Shown piece after piece: positions 32,711 to 41,000 of a stretch of 64,000 nucleotides of DNA; position 1 is the stretch's first letter; each line of letters begins with the position of its first letter. Under the pieces are notes generated by a model. The model saw only the letters and a program-made list of their open reading frames with translations. It was not told the origin of the DNA and searched no databases. Position numbers and translations under genes: made by a program. The stretch is from Bdellovibrio sp. ArHS (GTDB lineage Bacteria > Bdellovibrionota > Bdellovibrionia > Bdellovibrionales > Bdellovibrionaceae), in contig NZ_JTEV01000016.1 of assembly GCF_000786105.1 (NCBI RefSeq), positions 172,168 to 236,167 on the forward strand, given 5' to 3'.

Positions 32711-33775
32711 ATGACGAATACCATTTCCATAACTAAGACGAAAAATCCCAAGCCACGTCCTTCCGTCGAGTCGTTGGGCTTTGGTCGTTATTTTACAGAT
32801 CACATGTTTTTAGCGTCTTACTCCACGCAAAAAGGCTGGCATGATCTGCGCATCACTCCCTATGAACCTCTTGCCCTAGATCCAGGCGCCAGTGTTCTGC
32901 ATTATGGACAGGCCTTGTTTGAAGGAATGAAGGCTTTCCTTCATCAAGATGGAAGCTGTGTTTTATTCCGACCTGAATTCAACTGGGCGCGCATGGCTGA
33001 AGGAGCGGAACGTCTTTGTATGGTGGCGCCGCCAAAGGAAGTTTTTCTTGAGGGTATTCGCGAACTCATCAAGGTGGATCAAGACTGGATACCTTCGCAA
33101 AAGGGGTGCTCTCTTTACATTCGACCGACGCTGATCGGGAGCGAATCCTTTTTGGGTGTGCGCCCTGCGGAAGAGTATTTGTTCTTCACGATTCTATCCC
33201 CGGTAGCTTCGTACTACGGCGAAGGAACCAAGCCTGTCAAAATTTGGGTAGAACAAGAATACCTGCGGGCTGCTCCCGGCGGATTGGGAGCCACCAAAGC
33301 GGCTGCGAATTATGCCGGAAGTTTGAAAGCCGCCCTGCAGGCAAAGAAAAATTCTTACGCACAAGTCCTGTGGTTGGACGTCACTCATCGCTACATCGAA
33401 GAAGTGGGGACGATGAATGTCTTCTTCGTCTTCGAGAATGAAATCGTCACGCCTTCGCTGGAAGGCACGATTCTTGGCGGCGGAACCAGAAACTCAGTCC
33501 TCACACTTTTGCGAGCTAAGAACAAGCCCGTCGTAGAGCGCCGGGTGACGTTGCAGGAAGTGCGCGATGGCGCGGCCAACGGAACGCTGAAAGAGATTTT
33601 TGGGACGGGGACCGCCGCGGTTATCAGTCCTGTCGGTGAACTTGCGGCCAAAGACTGGAAGATCACCGTGAATAATGGGGAAATGGGTCCGGTGGCTGCC
33701 AGTCTTTACGAAGAACTCACGGGCATTCAAAACGGAACGGCTCCGGATTCTTTCAATTGGCTATATAAGGTTTAA
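32711..33775 (+). CDS. ilvE: Branched-chain amino acid aminotransferase
   Basis: A 354-residue PLP enzyme of fold type IV, in the longer type shared with mitochondrial BCAT. Hallmarks are SLGFGRYFTDHMF, VLHYGQALFEGMKAF, YIRPT, GGLGATKAAANYAGSL with the PLP Lys196, and EVGTMNVFF and GTGTAAVISPVG. It interconverts Leu, Ile and Val with their keto acids, using glutamate/2-oxoglutarate. No other ilv/leu genes are near. It is convergent with the FNR-family gene with a 15-base gap. Confidence 0.95.
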   Translation: MTNTISITKTKNPKPRPSVESLGFGRYFTDHMFLASYSTQKGWHDLRITPYEPLALDPGASVLHYGQALFEGMKAFLHQDGSCVLFRPEFNWARMAEGAERLCMVAPPKEVFLEGIRELIKVDQDWIPSQKGCSLYIRPTLIGSESFLGVRPAEEYLFFTILSPVASYYGEGTKPVKIWVEQEYLRAAPGGLGATKAAANYAGSLKAALQAKKNSYAQVLWLDVTHRYIEEVGTMNVFFVFENEIVTPSLEGTILGGGTRNSVLTLLRAKNKPVVERRVTLQEVRDGAANGTLKEIFGTGTAAVISPVGELAAKDWKITVNNGEMGPVAASLYEELTGIQNGTAPDSFNWLYKV

Positions 33776-33790
33776 GGAGTGAGGGCTGAG

Positions 33791-34492
33791 TTAGTTCAGC
33801 TCTGCTTTATCGCGAAGTTTTTCACGCGAAAGAATGCGGATGCCGCGACCATTCGACTGGTCGATGATGCCCTCTTTTTCGAAGTTGGCAAGGGTACGAA
33901 TCACAGTCTCAGGTGTGGTGCCAGCCCACTGAGCGATTTCTCTGCGGGTCCAATTCTGATGCGAAAAATGTTCTTGTAAAAACAGCAGAGCTTCAGCAAT
34001 GCGCTCGGATGCATCTTTGTCCATTTGTCCCATCCACTTTTCTTCGGCCATACGCAGATCTTTCGAAATATGCGAAAGAAGTTTCATGGCAAGGTCGGGA
34101 TGAGTTTTGAAGATATTCATCACATCGGCTTTGGGAATAAAGCACAGTTCGCAGTCTTCAACGGCGACCGCCGAAGCGTGATAAGGTTCGCCAGCAAAAA
34201 GAGAGCGATAGCCTAGCGTGCCGCCGGGACCGACAAGACGAAGCGTATGGGCCGCGCCAGTGGCAGAGGTGACTTCCAATTTCACTAATCCTGTTTGGAT
34301 CGTAAAGATGCCTAAAGAGTCGTTGCCGGAATAAAAGATCACCTGACCTGCTTTAAAACGGCAGGTCACACGGGCTTTTTCCACCATGGCATGCGTGTCC
34401 GGTGTGGCACACATCAGAGAATCTGCTTTCATATCGCAAGATTTGCAGGTTTCAGTGGTGGGTTGGGGAGAGCAATCTTTTTTCATCGACAT
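33791..34492 (-). CDS. FNR/CRP-family regulator with N-terminal cysteine cluster
   Basis: I prefer ATG 34492 (GGATGG eight bases upstream); ATG 34504 is possible. The 233-residue product begins with a cysteine group, C-x8-C-x2-C-x8-C, similar but not identical to the 4Fe-4S ligands of FNR. A cyclic-nucleotide-binding-type barrel follows (FKAGQVIFYSGNDSLGIFTIQTGLVKLE; two more cysteines in VEDCELCF) and a helix-turn-helix REIAQWAGTTPETVIRTLANFEKEGI. The recognition segment ETVIR keeps the Glu and Arg that read TGA half-sites. It is a good candidate oxygen sensor for the cbb3 operon. Confidence 0.88.
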   Translation of the reverse strand: MSMKKDCSPQPTTETCKSCDMKADSLMCATPDTHAMVEKARVTCRFKAGQVIFYSGNDSLGIFTIQTGLVKLEVTSATGAAHTLRLVGPGGTLGYRSLFAGEPYHASAVAVEDCELCFIPKADVMNIFKTHPDLAMKLLSHISKDLRMAEEKWMGQMDKDASERIAEALLFLQEHFSHQNWTRREIAQWAGTTPETVIRTLANFEKEGIIDQSNGRGIRILSREKLRDKAELN

Positions 34493-34505
34493 CTTGTTAA
34501 CCATC

Positions 34506-35543
34506 CTAACAAATATTTAGAGGTTCGTCATGAAAGTTTATTGAGAGGGCTCGGGTCAACAAGTCTCCGTCGTCGCGACCCTGATAATGAGGCGTATTCA
34601 GCCTCTGGGCCGCACTCAGCTGCTCCGGCGTAAAATTCCAAGGTCGCAGGGCTTGCGTAAAAAAGTGAGAAAATTCTTGTTCGATCTGTGCCGGAAGGGA
34701 CTCGGCCATAGAAAGTCCTTCCTTGCGCTTATAAAAGCCTAAAAGTATGGCCTTCAATGTTTTTAAAAGATGCAGGGGCACGGAGTTCATATCCGACATA
34801 AGATAATGGAATTCTCCTCGGAAGAGTGTATCATTATATAACATTTGTTGGATAGTGGGCATTTGGGCAAGAATTCGCAGACGTTGGCAAAACAGAATCT
34901 GGGCCTGGGCCTTTTCGCTGTCGGCAAAAAAATGATCCGCGTGAATTAAATCATGCACGATAAAGCCTAAAACATCCCGGCCCTCTTCGACGAAATTCAA
35001 AATCTGCTCTTTTTCTATCAGCATGCTGAGGCAGCGGCGACCGCGCGCCTGCATGTCCAGCACCTCTTCGGGGGTCGGCACATCCGTGAGAAGATCGAGT
35101 GGATAAAGGCCTTCGCGCCAGGCCACCAAGGACCTGGGGACCGCCAGCGGAATAGAGCGCCAACTCAATGAACAGAAGTGGTCCACAAATGGCGTCGCAG
35201 CGGCAAACCTCTGCAAGGATTTTGCATTCTGAAGAGGCGCCGGCAAAACTGTTCGCAACACGTCGACGAACTCGTCACTGCGTAAGCTAGGGGACGAGGA
35301 ATCAGGCACCGCAAAAGCGTGATGAACCCCGCCCAAAAAATCTTTGGGTCGTCTAAGAAAAGAAAAAATAAATATGTAAGCCGCCACGATTTCCACATCG
35401 CTGAGATGGCGCTGTCGCCACAAATTCAGGAAGGGTTGTAAGCACGCATAGGCCCAAGGGCCTTGAGTTTTTAAGAAGGAATCGTCAAGGAGGCGATGAC
35501 GAAATCGACCAGCACGTAACATAATGTCTTTTGTAAACGTCAC
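34506..35543 (-). CDS. Helical protein of unknown function with a histidine-rich helix
   Basis: A 345-residue protein if started at GTG 35543; ATG 35522 gives 338 and neither has a strong ribosome site. It lacks a signal peptide and is predicted mostly helical. A segment VLGFIVHDLIHADHFFAD (about 191-208) has His197, His201 and His204 with nearby Asp and Glu, a pattern that could bind metal. No family is recognised. It ends 13 bases before the FNR-family start, so the two are probably one transcription unit. Confidence 0.7.
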   Translation of the reverse strand: MTFTKDIMLRAGRFRHRLLDDSFLKTQGPWAYACLQPFLNLWRQRHLSDVEIVAAYIFIFSFLRRPKDFLGGVHHAFAVPDSSSPSLRSDEFVDVLRTVLPAPLQNAKSLQRFAAATPFVDHFCSLSWRSIPLAVPRSLVAWREGLYPLDLLTDVPTPEEVLDMQARGRRCLSMLIEKEQILNFVEEGRDVLGFIVHDLIHADHFFADSEKAQAQILFCQRLRILAQMPTIQQMLYNDTLFRGEFHYLMSDMNSVPLHLLKTLKAILLGFYKRKEGLSMAESLPAQIEQEFSHFFTQALRPWNFTPEQLSAAQRLNTPHYQGRDDGDLLTRALSINFHDEPLNIC

Positions 35544-35635
35544 CTTGACGGAAGTCTAACAAATTACTCGTTGCCAAGCGTGACAAGGACTTTTCTAATT
35601 GAAGGAACGGTGAATCTCTACGGATTGGAGACTCC

Positions 35636-36442
35636 ATGAAGACATTGTTTCTGATAATGTTGTTGCTGGCAGGGGGGAAAGCCCGCGCTCAGTACTATAT
35701 GGTTGAAGAATCTCCCCAATCCCCCTCTCAAAAAACCTCTTTAAACCCTTTGGATGTCTCTGCCGAGTTAATAAGCGAAACACATGATTGGAATGAACTG
35801 GCGGACCGGGTCTTGTCTCTTTTGAATTTTTCTTATTCTTCGGAAAAATATGCAGATTATAGTGAGCGTTACAATCGTGCTAAACATTTTGGCAGTTGGT
35901 TGCGTGATCATAGTGATGGAACTTGTCACAATACGCGGGCTAAAGTTTTAATTCGCGATTCTTCTGTTCAGGTGTCCTTTTCTGCCAACGGGTGCACGGT
36001 GACTGCAGGTCACTGGGCGGATCCTTATAGCAATCGAGATTATCAGCGCGCTTCAGAGATTCAGATCGATCATTTTGTGCCACTGAAAAATGCTTATATC
36101 AGTGGGGCTTATAAATGGAATTGGCAGCGTCGTTGTCTATATGCGAACTACATGGGGAATGAGTATCATCTGCTCTCTGTCTATGGCCCGGAAAATTCGT
36201 CGAAAAGTGATAAGACTCCCGAAGGATATATGCCGCCGAACCGCGCGTACCAATGTCAGTATCTGGCGCAGTGGTTGAAAGTAAAGCTGATATGGTCTTT
36301 AGCATTGTCTGTGTCTGAAAAAAAGGCGGTGGAAGAACTGGCGCAAGCCAATCACTGTACTGCGGCCGAGCTCAGCTTTTCTCAGTCCGACTTGGCAGCG
36401 CAACGCCGTTATATCGCGAATAATATCAATCTTTGCCAATAA
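35636..36442 (+). CDS. Secreted HNH-type nuclease (DUF1524-like)
   Basis: A 268-residue product with a signal peptide (MKTLFLIMLLLAGGKARAQ). The core has IQIDHFVPLKNAYISGAYKWNW, the His-containing beta-beta-alpha-metal motif of GmrSD-C-type HNH proteins, then NEYHLLSVYGPENSSKSDKTPEGYMPPN, with the conserved Asn and SKSDK. Four cysteines (GTCHN, NGCTV, RRCLY, YQCQY) suggest disulfides in the exported form. Such secreted nucleases probably degrade external DNA; in a predator this could be prey DNA. GGAG precedes ATG 35636. Confidence 0.85.
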   Translation: MKTLFLIMLLLAGGKARAQYYMVEESPQSPSQKTSLNPLDVSAELISETHDWNELADRVLSLLNFSYSSEKYADYSERYNRAKHFGSWLRDHSDGTCHNTRAKVLIRDSSVQVSFSANGCTVTAGHWADPYSNRDYQRASEIQIDHFVPLKNAYISGAYKWNWQRRCLYANYMGNEYHLLSVYGPENSSKSDKTPEGYMPPNRAYQCQYLAQWLKVKLIWSLALSVSEKKAVEELAQANHCTAAELSFSQSDLAAQRRYIANNINLCQ

Positions 36443-36556
36443 TGGAGTCCTGGACCTAGGACCCTCATTCTGACAATGTGGAAACAATAGGGCACGGTCC
36501 TTCTCATTTCTGGAAAAATCCTAAAAAAATCTTCGCTTTCTGCCGATACAGTGGGC

Positions 36557-37249
36557 ATGAAACACATTCTCATAACTTTGATTTTTGCCTTGGGAACGGG
36601 CGCTCAGGCCCAGCAGACGTGTTCTAAAAAAACATCGGCCACACAAGACTTGCAAGAGCTTTGTGATGCTTTAAATAAATCGAATAAAGCGGCTTGTGAT
36701 GTGAAAGTGAAGGCGGAAAAACAAACTTTACCGGCGATCAATTACGGCGTTTTTTCAGCCAGTGCAAAAATGAAAGGCTTGTTTTCGCAGCTCGAAAATC
36801 TACAGAAAGATTTTATGCAGCAATCCGGGGGCTGCCCGGGAGGTTGTTCGCGTATCAGTGCGCCGGTTGTTGAAGTGACCACGCGGCCGAGTGCCGTGGT
36901 GCCCGATGCGGCCTGCCCGCAAGAATACACCTCCATTCAGTTGGCTCCGGCCGAGGGGAAAAAATTTGGCGTGTCACAAAGCGGTTCGGCGATAAAAAAG
37001 ACTTTCGCCAATGCTGCCGATGCGACGACTTTTGCGCAAGAGACTTTGATGAGCGATAACAGTCTGGGGGAATTTATGGAGTCGAAATACTGTCAGTCTC
37101 CATGTTCGTACTCTTCCACGATCCGCTTGAAAAACCAGGCTGCCAAGGTGGATTTAGAATTGATCGTTCTTTGTGGGCCGCCTAAAAAGGAGCGTGATTG
37201 GACCACTCAAGCATCATTGACCAAGACGTATCGCTGCGAGGTGCAGTAA
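36557..37249 (+). CDS. Secreted cysteine-rich protein of unknown function
   Basis: From ATG 36557 the product has 230 residues with a signal peptide (MKHILITLIFALGTGAQAQ). Cysteines are paired along the chain (QTCSKK, ELCDAL, AACDVK, GGCPGGCS, AACPQ, YCQSPCSY, VLCG, YRCEV), implying several disulfides. I recognise no family. It overlaps the next small secreted gene by one base (TAATG), so both are probably made together. Confidence 0.7.
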   Translation: MKHILITLIFALGTGAQAQQTCSKKTSATQDLQELCDALNKSNKAACDVKVKAEKQTLPAINYGVFSASAKMKGLFSQLENLQKDFMQQSGGCPGGCSRISAPVVEVTTRPSAVVPDAACPQEYTSIQLAPAEGKKFGVSQSGSAIKKTFANAADATTFAQETLMSDNSLGEFMESKYCQSPCSYSSTIRLKNQAAKVDLELIVLCGPPKKERDWTTQASLTKTYRCEVQ

Positions 37250-37545
37250 TGAAGTCCTTAATTTTTATTTCTATTGTTTGCTGGGCAGGTGTCGTCAGCG
37301 CCGGTGTGTGTAAGGATTCTGATCAAGGCGTCAACCCTTCGGTCGCTGGCAAAGTGATCTACTCCTTAGGAGATGAAAATTGTCTGGGAGACTCGTGCTA
37401 CACGCAGATGATCAAAGAGCATGATCGTTGTTTGGATGCCCAGAAACTTTTGGAGTTTTCGTGCGAAAAAGATCAAGTGCTTGAAAAAGCAGTCACTTGC
37501 GCGGGCGATCATGTCTGTAGAAATGGTGCCTGCGTCAAAAAATAA
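37249..37545 (+). CDS. Small secreted cysteine-rich protein
   Basis: ATG 37249 overlaps the stop of the upstream gene. The 98-residue product has a signal peptide (MKSLIFISIVCWAGVVSAG) and about ten cysteines in the mature part (GVCKD, NCLGDSCYT, DRCLDA, FSCEKD, VTCAGDHVCRNGACVKK). The spacing near the C-terminus resembles small disulfide-knot domains. Function unknown; the coupling suggests it works with the neighbour. Confidence 0.7.
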   Translation: MKSLIFISIVCWAGVVSAGVCKDSDQGVNPSVAGKVIYSLGDENCLGDSCYTQMIKEHDRCLDAQKLLEFSCEKDQVLEKAVTCAGDHVCRNGACVKK

Positions 37546-37622
37546 GTGGCTCAATGCAAAATCGACTGTCTTCAATCCGGTTCTGGTTGGAGCTCTGCCA
37601 GATTTTCGCTAGCATGTGATCC

Positions 37623-38912
37623 ATGCAGTACACAACTATTGAACTTTTAGGAACGATCTTCTTTGGCTTAGCTGTTATTCATACTTTTATGGTGGGACGT
37701 ATTTTACATTGGTCTCATCATTTCCCTAAACATTCGCTGGCAAACAGCGTCTTGCATCTTCTGGGCGAGATCGAAGCCGTCTTCGCAATTTGGGCCAGTC
37801 TTTTTATGGTGGTCTACATTGCTTTGGAAGGATGGGGACCGGCGATTACCTATCAGACCTCTCTTAATTTCGTAGAACCCTTTTTCATTTTTGCGATCAT
37901 GGTTGTTTGTTCCACGCGACCGATCTTGGCGGCCGCCCGCCACGGCATTTTGTCTTTAAGTGGCGTATTGCAAAAAATTTTTAAAACGCCGGCCATTCAT
38001 ACGGACCTTTTTGTTGTATTGGTTTTCGGCTCCTTGAGTGGCAGTTTTATTACCGAGCCGGCTGCGATGACCGTGACAGCATTTATGTTAAATTCAATGC
38101 TGCAAAAGGAAACGAATAAACTTATTTATGCTTTGATCGCGGTGTTATTTGTAAACGTCTCTATTGGCGGAGCTCTGACTCCGTTTGCGGCACCTCCCAT
38201 CCTTATGGTGGCCAGCAAATGGAACTGGGATTTTTCTTTCGTCCTGACTCATTTTGGTTGGAAAAGTGCCATCGCTGTTACGATCAATGCCTTGCTTCTG
38301 ATCGCAGTTTTCCGCAAAGAATTTGCGCAAAACTGTATTACGTTGCGTGAAGTGGAAACTCGCCTTGCCGGAGCTCAGGCTCCGATTCCAGTCAGTGTGA
38401 CTCTGGTCCATTTGCTTTTCTTGGCCGGGATTGTGATGACGGGTCATTACCAGAACGCTTTCTTAGGAATTTTCCTTTTATTTTTAGGGGTCGCTAGCGT
38501 GACTCAACGCTATCACGATGCCCTCAGACTGAAAGAAAGTTTGCTGGTCTCTTTGTTCCTTGGCGGCATTATTCAGTTTGGTGCCTTTCAGAAATGGTGG
38601 CTGGCGCCAATGCTAGGAGGCATGAGTGATTTGCTGTTGTTCAAAGGCGCTGTCGGTTTGACCGCAATTACGGACAACGCTGCTTTGACATATTTGGGAT
38701 CGCAAGTTGAAGGACTTAGTGATTCCAGTAAATATGCCTTAGTAGCAGGCGCCATTGCGGGCGGGGGCTTAACGATTATTGCCAACGCACCCAATGCCGC
38801 TGGGTATTCGATTCTCAGTCATAAGTTTCCGGGAGGAATCAAACCCTTAAATCTTTTGATTGCAGCTTTGCCTCCCACCCTCGTCGCAATCTTTTGTCTT
38901 TGGTTTTTGTAA
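37623..38912 (+). CDS. Putative Na+/H+ antiporter (Na_H_antiport_3 family)
   Basis: A 429-residue protein with about eleven hydrophobic helices. Diagnostic segments include HLLGEIEAVFAIWASLFM, FGSLSGSFITEPAAMTVTAFML, NVSIGGALTPFAAPPILMVASKWNWD and AITDNAALTYLGSQVEGLS, the last resembling the ion-binding region of the NhaD/ArsB-like superfamily. It would exchange Na+ for H+ at the inner membrane; activity has not been shown for most members. The multi-PAS kinase begins 41 bases downstream on the same strand. Confidence 0.85.
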   Translation: MQYTTIELLGTIFFGLAVIHTFMVGRILHWSHHFPKHSLANSVLHLLGEIEAVFAIWASLFMVVYIALEGWGPAITYQTSLNFVEPFFIFAIMVVCSTRPILAAARHGILSLSGVLQKIFKTPAIHTDLFVVLVFGSLSGSFITEPAAMTVTAFMLNSMLQKETNKLIYALIAVLFVNVSIGGALTPFAAPPILMVASKWNWDFSFVLTHFGWKSAIAVTINALLLIAVFRKEFAQNCITLREVETRLAGAQAPIPVSVTLVHLLFLAGIVMTGHYQNAFLGIFLLFLGVASVTQRYHDALRLKESLLVSLFLGGIIQFGAFQKWWLAPMLGGMSDLLLFKGAVGLTAITDNAALTYLGSQVEGLSDSSKYALVAGAIAGGGLTIIANAPNAAGYSILSHKFPGGIKPLNLLIAALPPTLVAIFCLWFL

Positions 38913-38953
38913 AAACGGATGCATTTTTATTGAGTCCTCTTTAAAATTTCTTG

Positions 38954-40777
38954 ATGGAATTTGAGGACTCGGCATTTTTTAAAATTTCCAGTGATATGGT
39001 GGCGGTCATTGGAATGGACTGGGTTCCTTTAAAACTGAACTCTGTTTGGACTAAAGAACTGGGTTGGAGTGCTGAAGAGCTCGTCCAGCTATCCTTCAAA
39101 AACCTGATCCATCCCGATGATCTGGCAAATACCTTGGATAAGATCGGCGTTCCCTACGACGGGCAAGTGGTCCAGGACGTACGCAATCGCTATCGTTGCA
39201 AAAATGGCTCTTACAAATACCTCTGCTGGAATTATCAAATTGATCTCACGAAGCGTCGTATTTATGCCGTCGCCAAAGATATCACTCAGCAAAAAGTGTA
39301 CGACGAGATTTATAAGCGGGCGAACAAAGTCGCGAGGCTCGGGAGTTGGAGCGTCGACCTTGTCGAAAAGAAGGTCCATTTTTCCCAAGAGCTTTGTGAT
39401 CTTTTTGAAATCCAGCCCCATGAAATTTCAGTCATTGAAGAGGCTTTGGCTTTGTTGCCTGCGGCGGACCGGGCCTTCATCGAAGAAAAATATAAGAATC
39501 TTGTCGAGAAGGGGGAAGAATACGATATCGAAACGACTTTGACGACGCGGCGGGGGCGCCATTTTCCCGCGCGAATTATGGGCGCGGCCCTTAAAGAAAA
39601 TAACGTCATGATTACGGCGTTCGGCATCGTTCAGGATATTTCCAAGGTGAAGGAAACGGAAAATATTCTGCGTTATCAGCAAGGCCTTCTGAACGGTCTT
39701 TTAGAATCGTCGCCCTCAATAATTTATGTGAAGGATTTAGAGGGCCGTTACATCCTGGCCAGTCGGCAATTCGAAGTACTTATGGGTAAAAGCAAAGACG
39801 AACTTCTTGGAAAGTCGGACTTTGAACTCTTCGCGGAACGGGATGCCCTTCGGCACGTCATGAATGACCGCCAAATCATTCGCACGAAAAGAGCGGAAAA
39901 AGCCGAGGACTCGATTCTCTTACCCGACGGAAGTGAAAAACAATATATTTCTGAAAAGTTTCCTATTCTTGACGACCATGGGAAGATTATCGCTATGGCT
40001 GGTGTCTCTACAGACATTACCGAGATTCATCATTATCAACAGGAATTGATTCGCGCCAAAGAACAGGCCGAGTTAGGGACCAAAGCAAAATCAGAATTTT
40101 TGGCAAATATGAGTCATGAAATTCGCACGCCGATGAATTCCATTATGGGAATGGCGGAAGTTCTTTTGGAAAGTCCTTTGGATGATGAGCAAAGAAATTA
40201 CGTCAGGATATTAAGTCGCGCTTCGGAAAGCCTTTTAAGTATCATAAATGACATTCTGGATTTTTCAAAAATTGAATCCGGGAAGATGGTCTTGGAAAAA
40301 ACGCCTTTCAAGCTACGGGAATCGGTGCAAAAAAGTGCTGAGTTGTTATTGATAAAAGCCCAGGAAAAGAAGTTAGAGCTGCGCGTGGAAATCGATCACG
40401 ATGTTCCGGAAACGATTGTCGGCGATGCCAAGCGCTTGCAGCAGGTTCTGATCAATCTTGTCGGTAACGGTCTTAAGTTCACGGATGAAGGAAGTGTTTT
40501 ATTGAAAGTAGCGCTTTGTCCGGGAAAACCCGACGAAGTTCAGTTCACGGTGGAAGATACTGGTATTGGAATTTCGCAGGATAAAATGGCCGTCCTTTTT
40601 ACCCGGTTTTATCAAGGGGACTCTTCGATAACCCGCCGCTTCGGGGGCACAGGGCTGGGATTGAGTATTAGCAGGGAACTGGTGGAAAAAATGGGCGGCT
40701 CGATCGCTGTAGAAAGCGCTTTGGGAAAGGGATCTCGCTTTGTTTTTACCATTCCAGTGCATGGCCCGACTCAATAA
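38954..40777 (+). CDS. Soluble multi-PAS sensor histidine kinase
   Basis: A 607-residue protein without membrane segments. Three PAS domains follow each other: about 8-110 (FFKISSDMVAVIGMDWVPLKLNSVW), 115-240 (ARLGSWSVDL) and 245-365 (LLESSPSIIYVKDLEGRYILASRQFEVLMGKSKDELLGKS). Then come HisKA with FLANMSHEIRTPMNSIMG, and an ATPase domain with VLINLVGNGLKFT, DTGIGI and GTGLGLSI. No receiver domain is attached and no response regulator is adjacent. The ATG at 38954 has a weak ribosome site. A link to the upstream antiporter is possible but unproven. Confidence 0.9.
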   Translation: MEFEDSAFFKISSDMVAVIGMDWVPLKLNSVWTKELGWSAEELVQLSFKNLIHPDDLANTLDKIGVPYDGQVVQDVRNRYRCKNGSYKYLCWNYQIDLTKRRIYAVAKDITQQKVYDEIYKRANKVARLGSWSVDLVEKKVHFSQELCDLFEIQPHEISVIEEALALLPAADRAFIEEKYKNLVEKGEEYDIETTLTTRRGRHFPARIMGAALKENNVMITAFGIVQDISKVKETENILRYQQGLLNGLLESSPSIIYVKDLEGRYILASRQFEVLMGKSKDELLGKSDFELFAERDALRHVMNDRQIIRTKRAEKAEDSILLPDGSEKQYISEKFPILDDHGKIIAMAGVSTDITEIHHYQQELIRAKEQAELGTKAKSEFLANMSHEIRTPMNSIMGMAEVLLESPLDDEQRNYVRILSRASESLLSIINDILDFSKIESGKMVLEKTPFKLRESVQKSAELLLIKAQEKKLELRVEIDHDVPETIVGDAKRLQQVLINLVGNGLKFTDEGSVLLKVALCPGKPDEVQFTVEDTGIGISQDKMAVLFTRFYQGDSSITRRFGGTGLGLSISRELVEKMGGSIAVESALGKGSRFVFTIPVHGPTQ

Positions 40778-40860
40778 AAAATTATTTTTTAGGGGCTGGA
40801 CAAAACCGTGGCCTTTGTTTAACCTAGTTTTATCTCACACTAATGCAAGGGGAGGGCACT

Positions 40861-40914
40861 ATGATTCTATCTAAAATCATTTCAATGATGTGTCTTTCCC
40901 TTGTTCAAAAATAG
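40861..40914 (+). CDS. Possible 17-residue leader peptide
   Basis: AAGGGGAGG precedes an ATG at 40861 that opens an 18-codon frame including the stop (product MILSKIISMMCLSLVQK). It looks like the start of a signal peptide cut short, or a leader peptide upstream of the ABC transporter gene at 41001. No attenuator hairpin is obvious. Confidence 0.25.
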   Translation: MILSKIISMMCLSLVQK

Positions 40915-41000
40915 ATCCCGACGTCGACCCAAACGTAAAGATCTGATTCTCTGAAATTTAATATTTAGTTTTGCTCATTGATGAGCAGTTATGGACTCGC

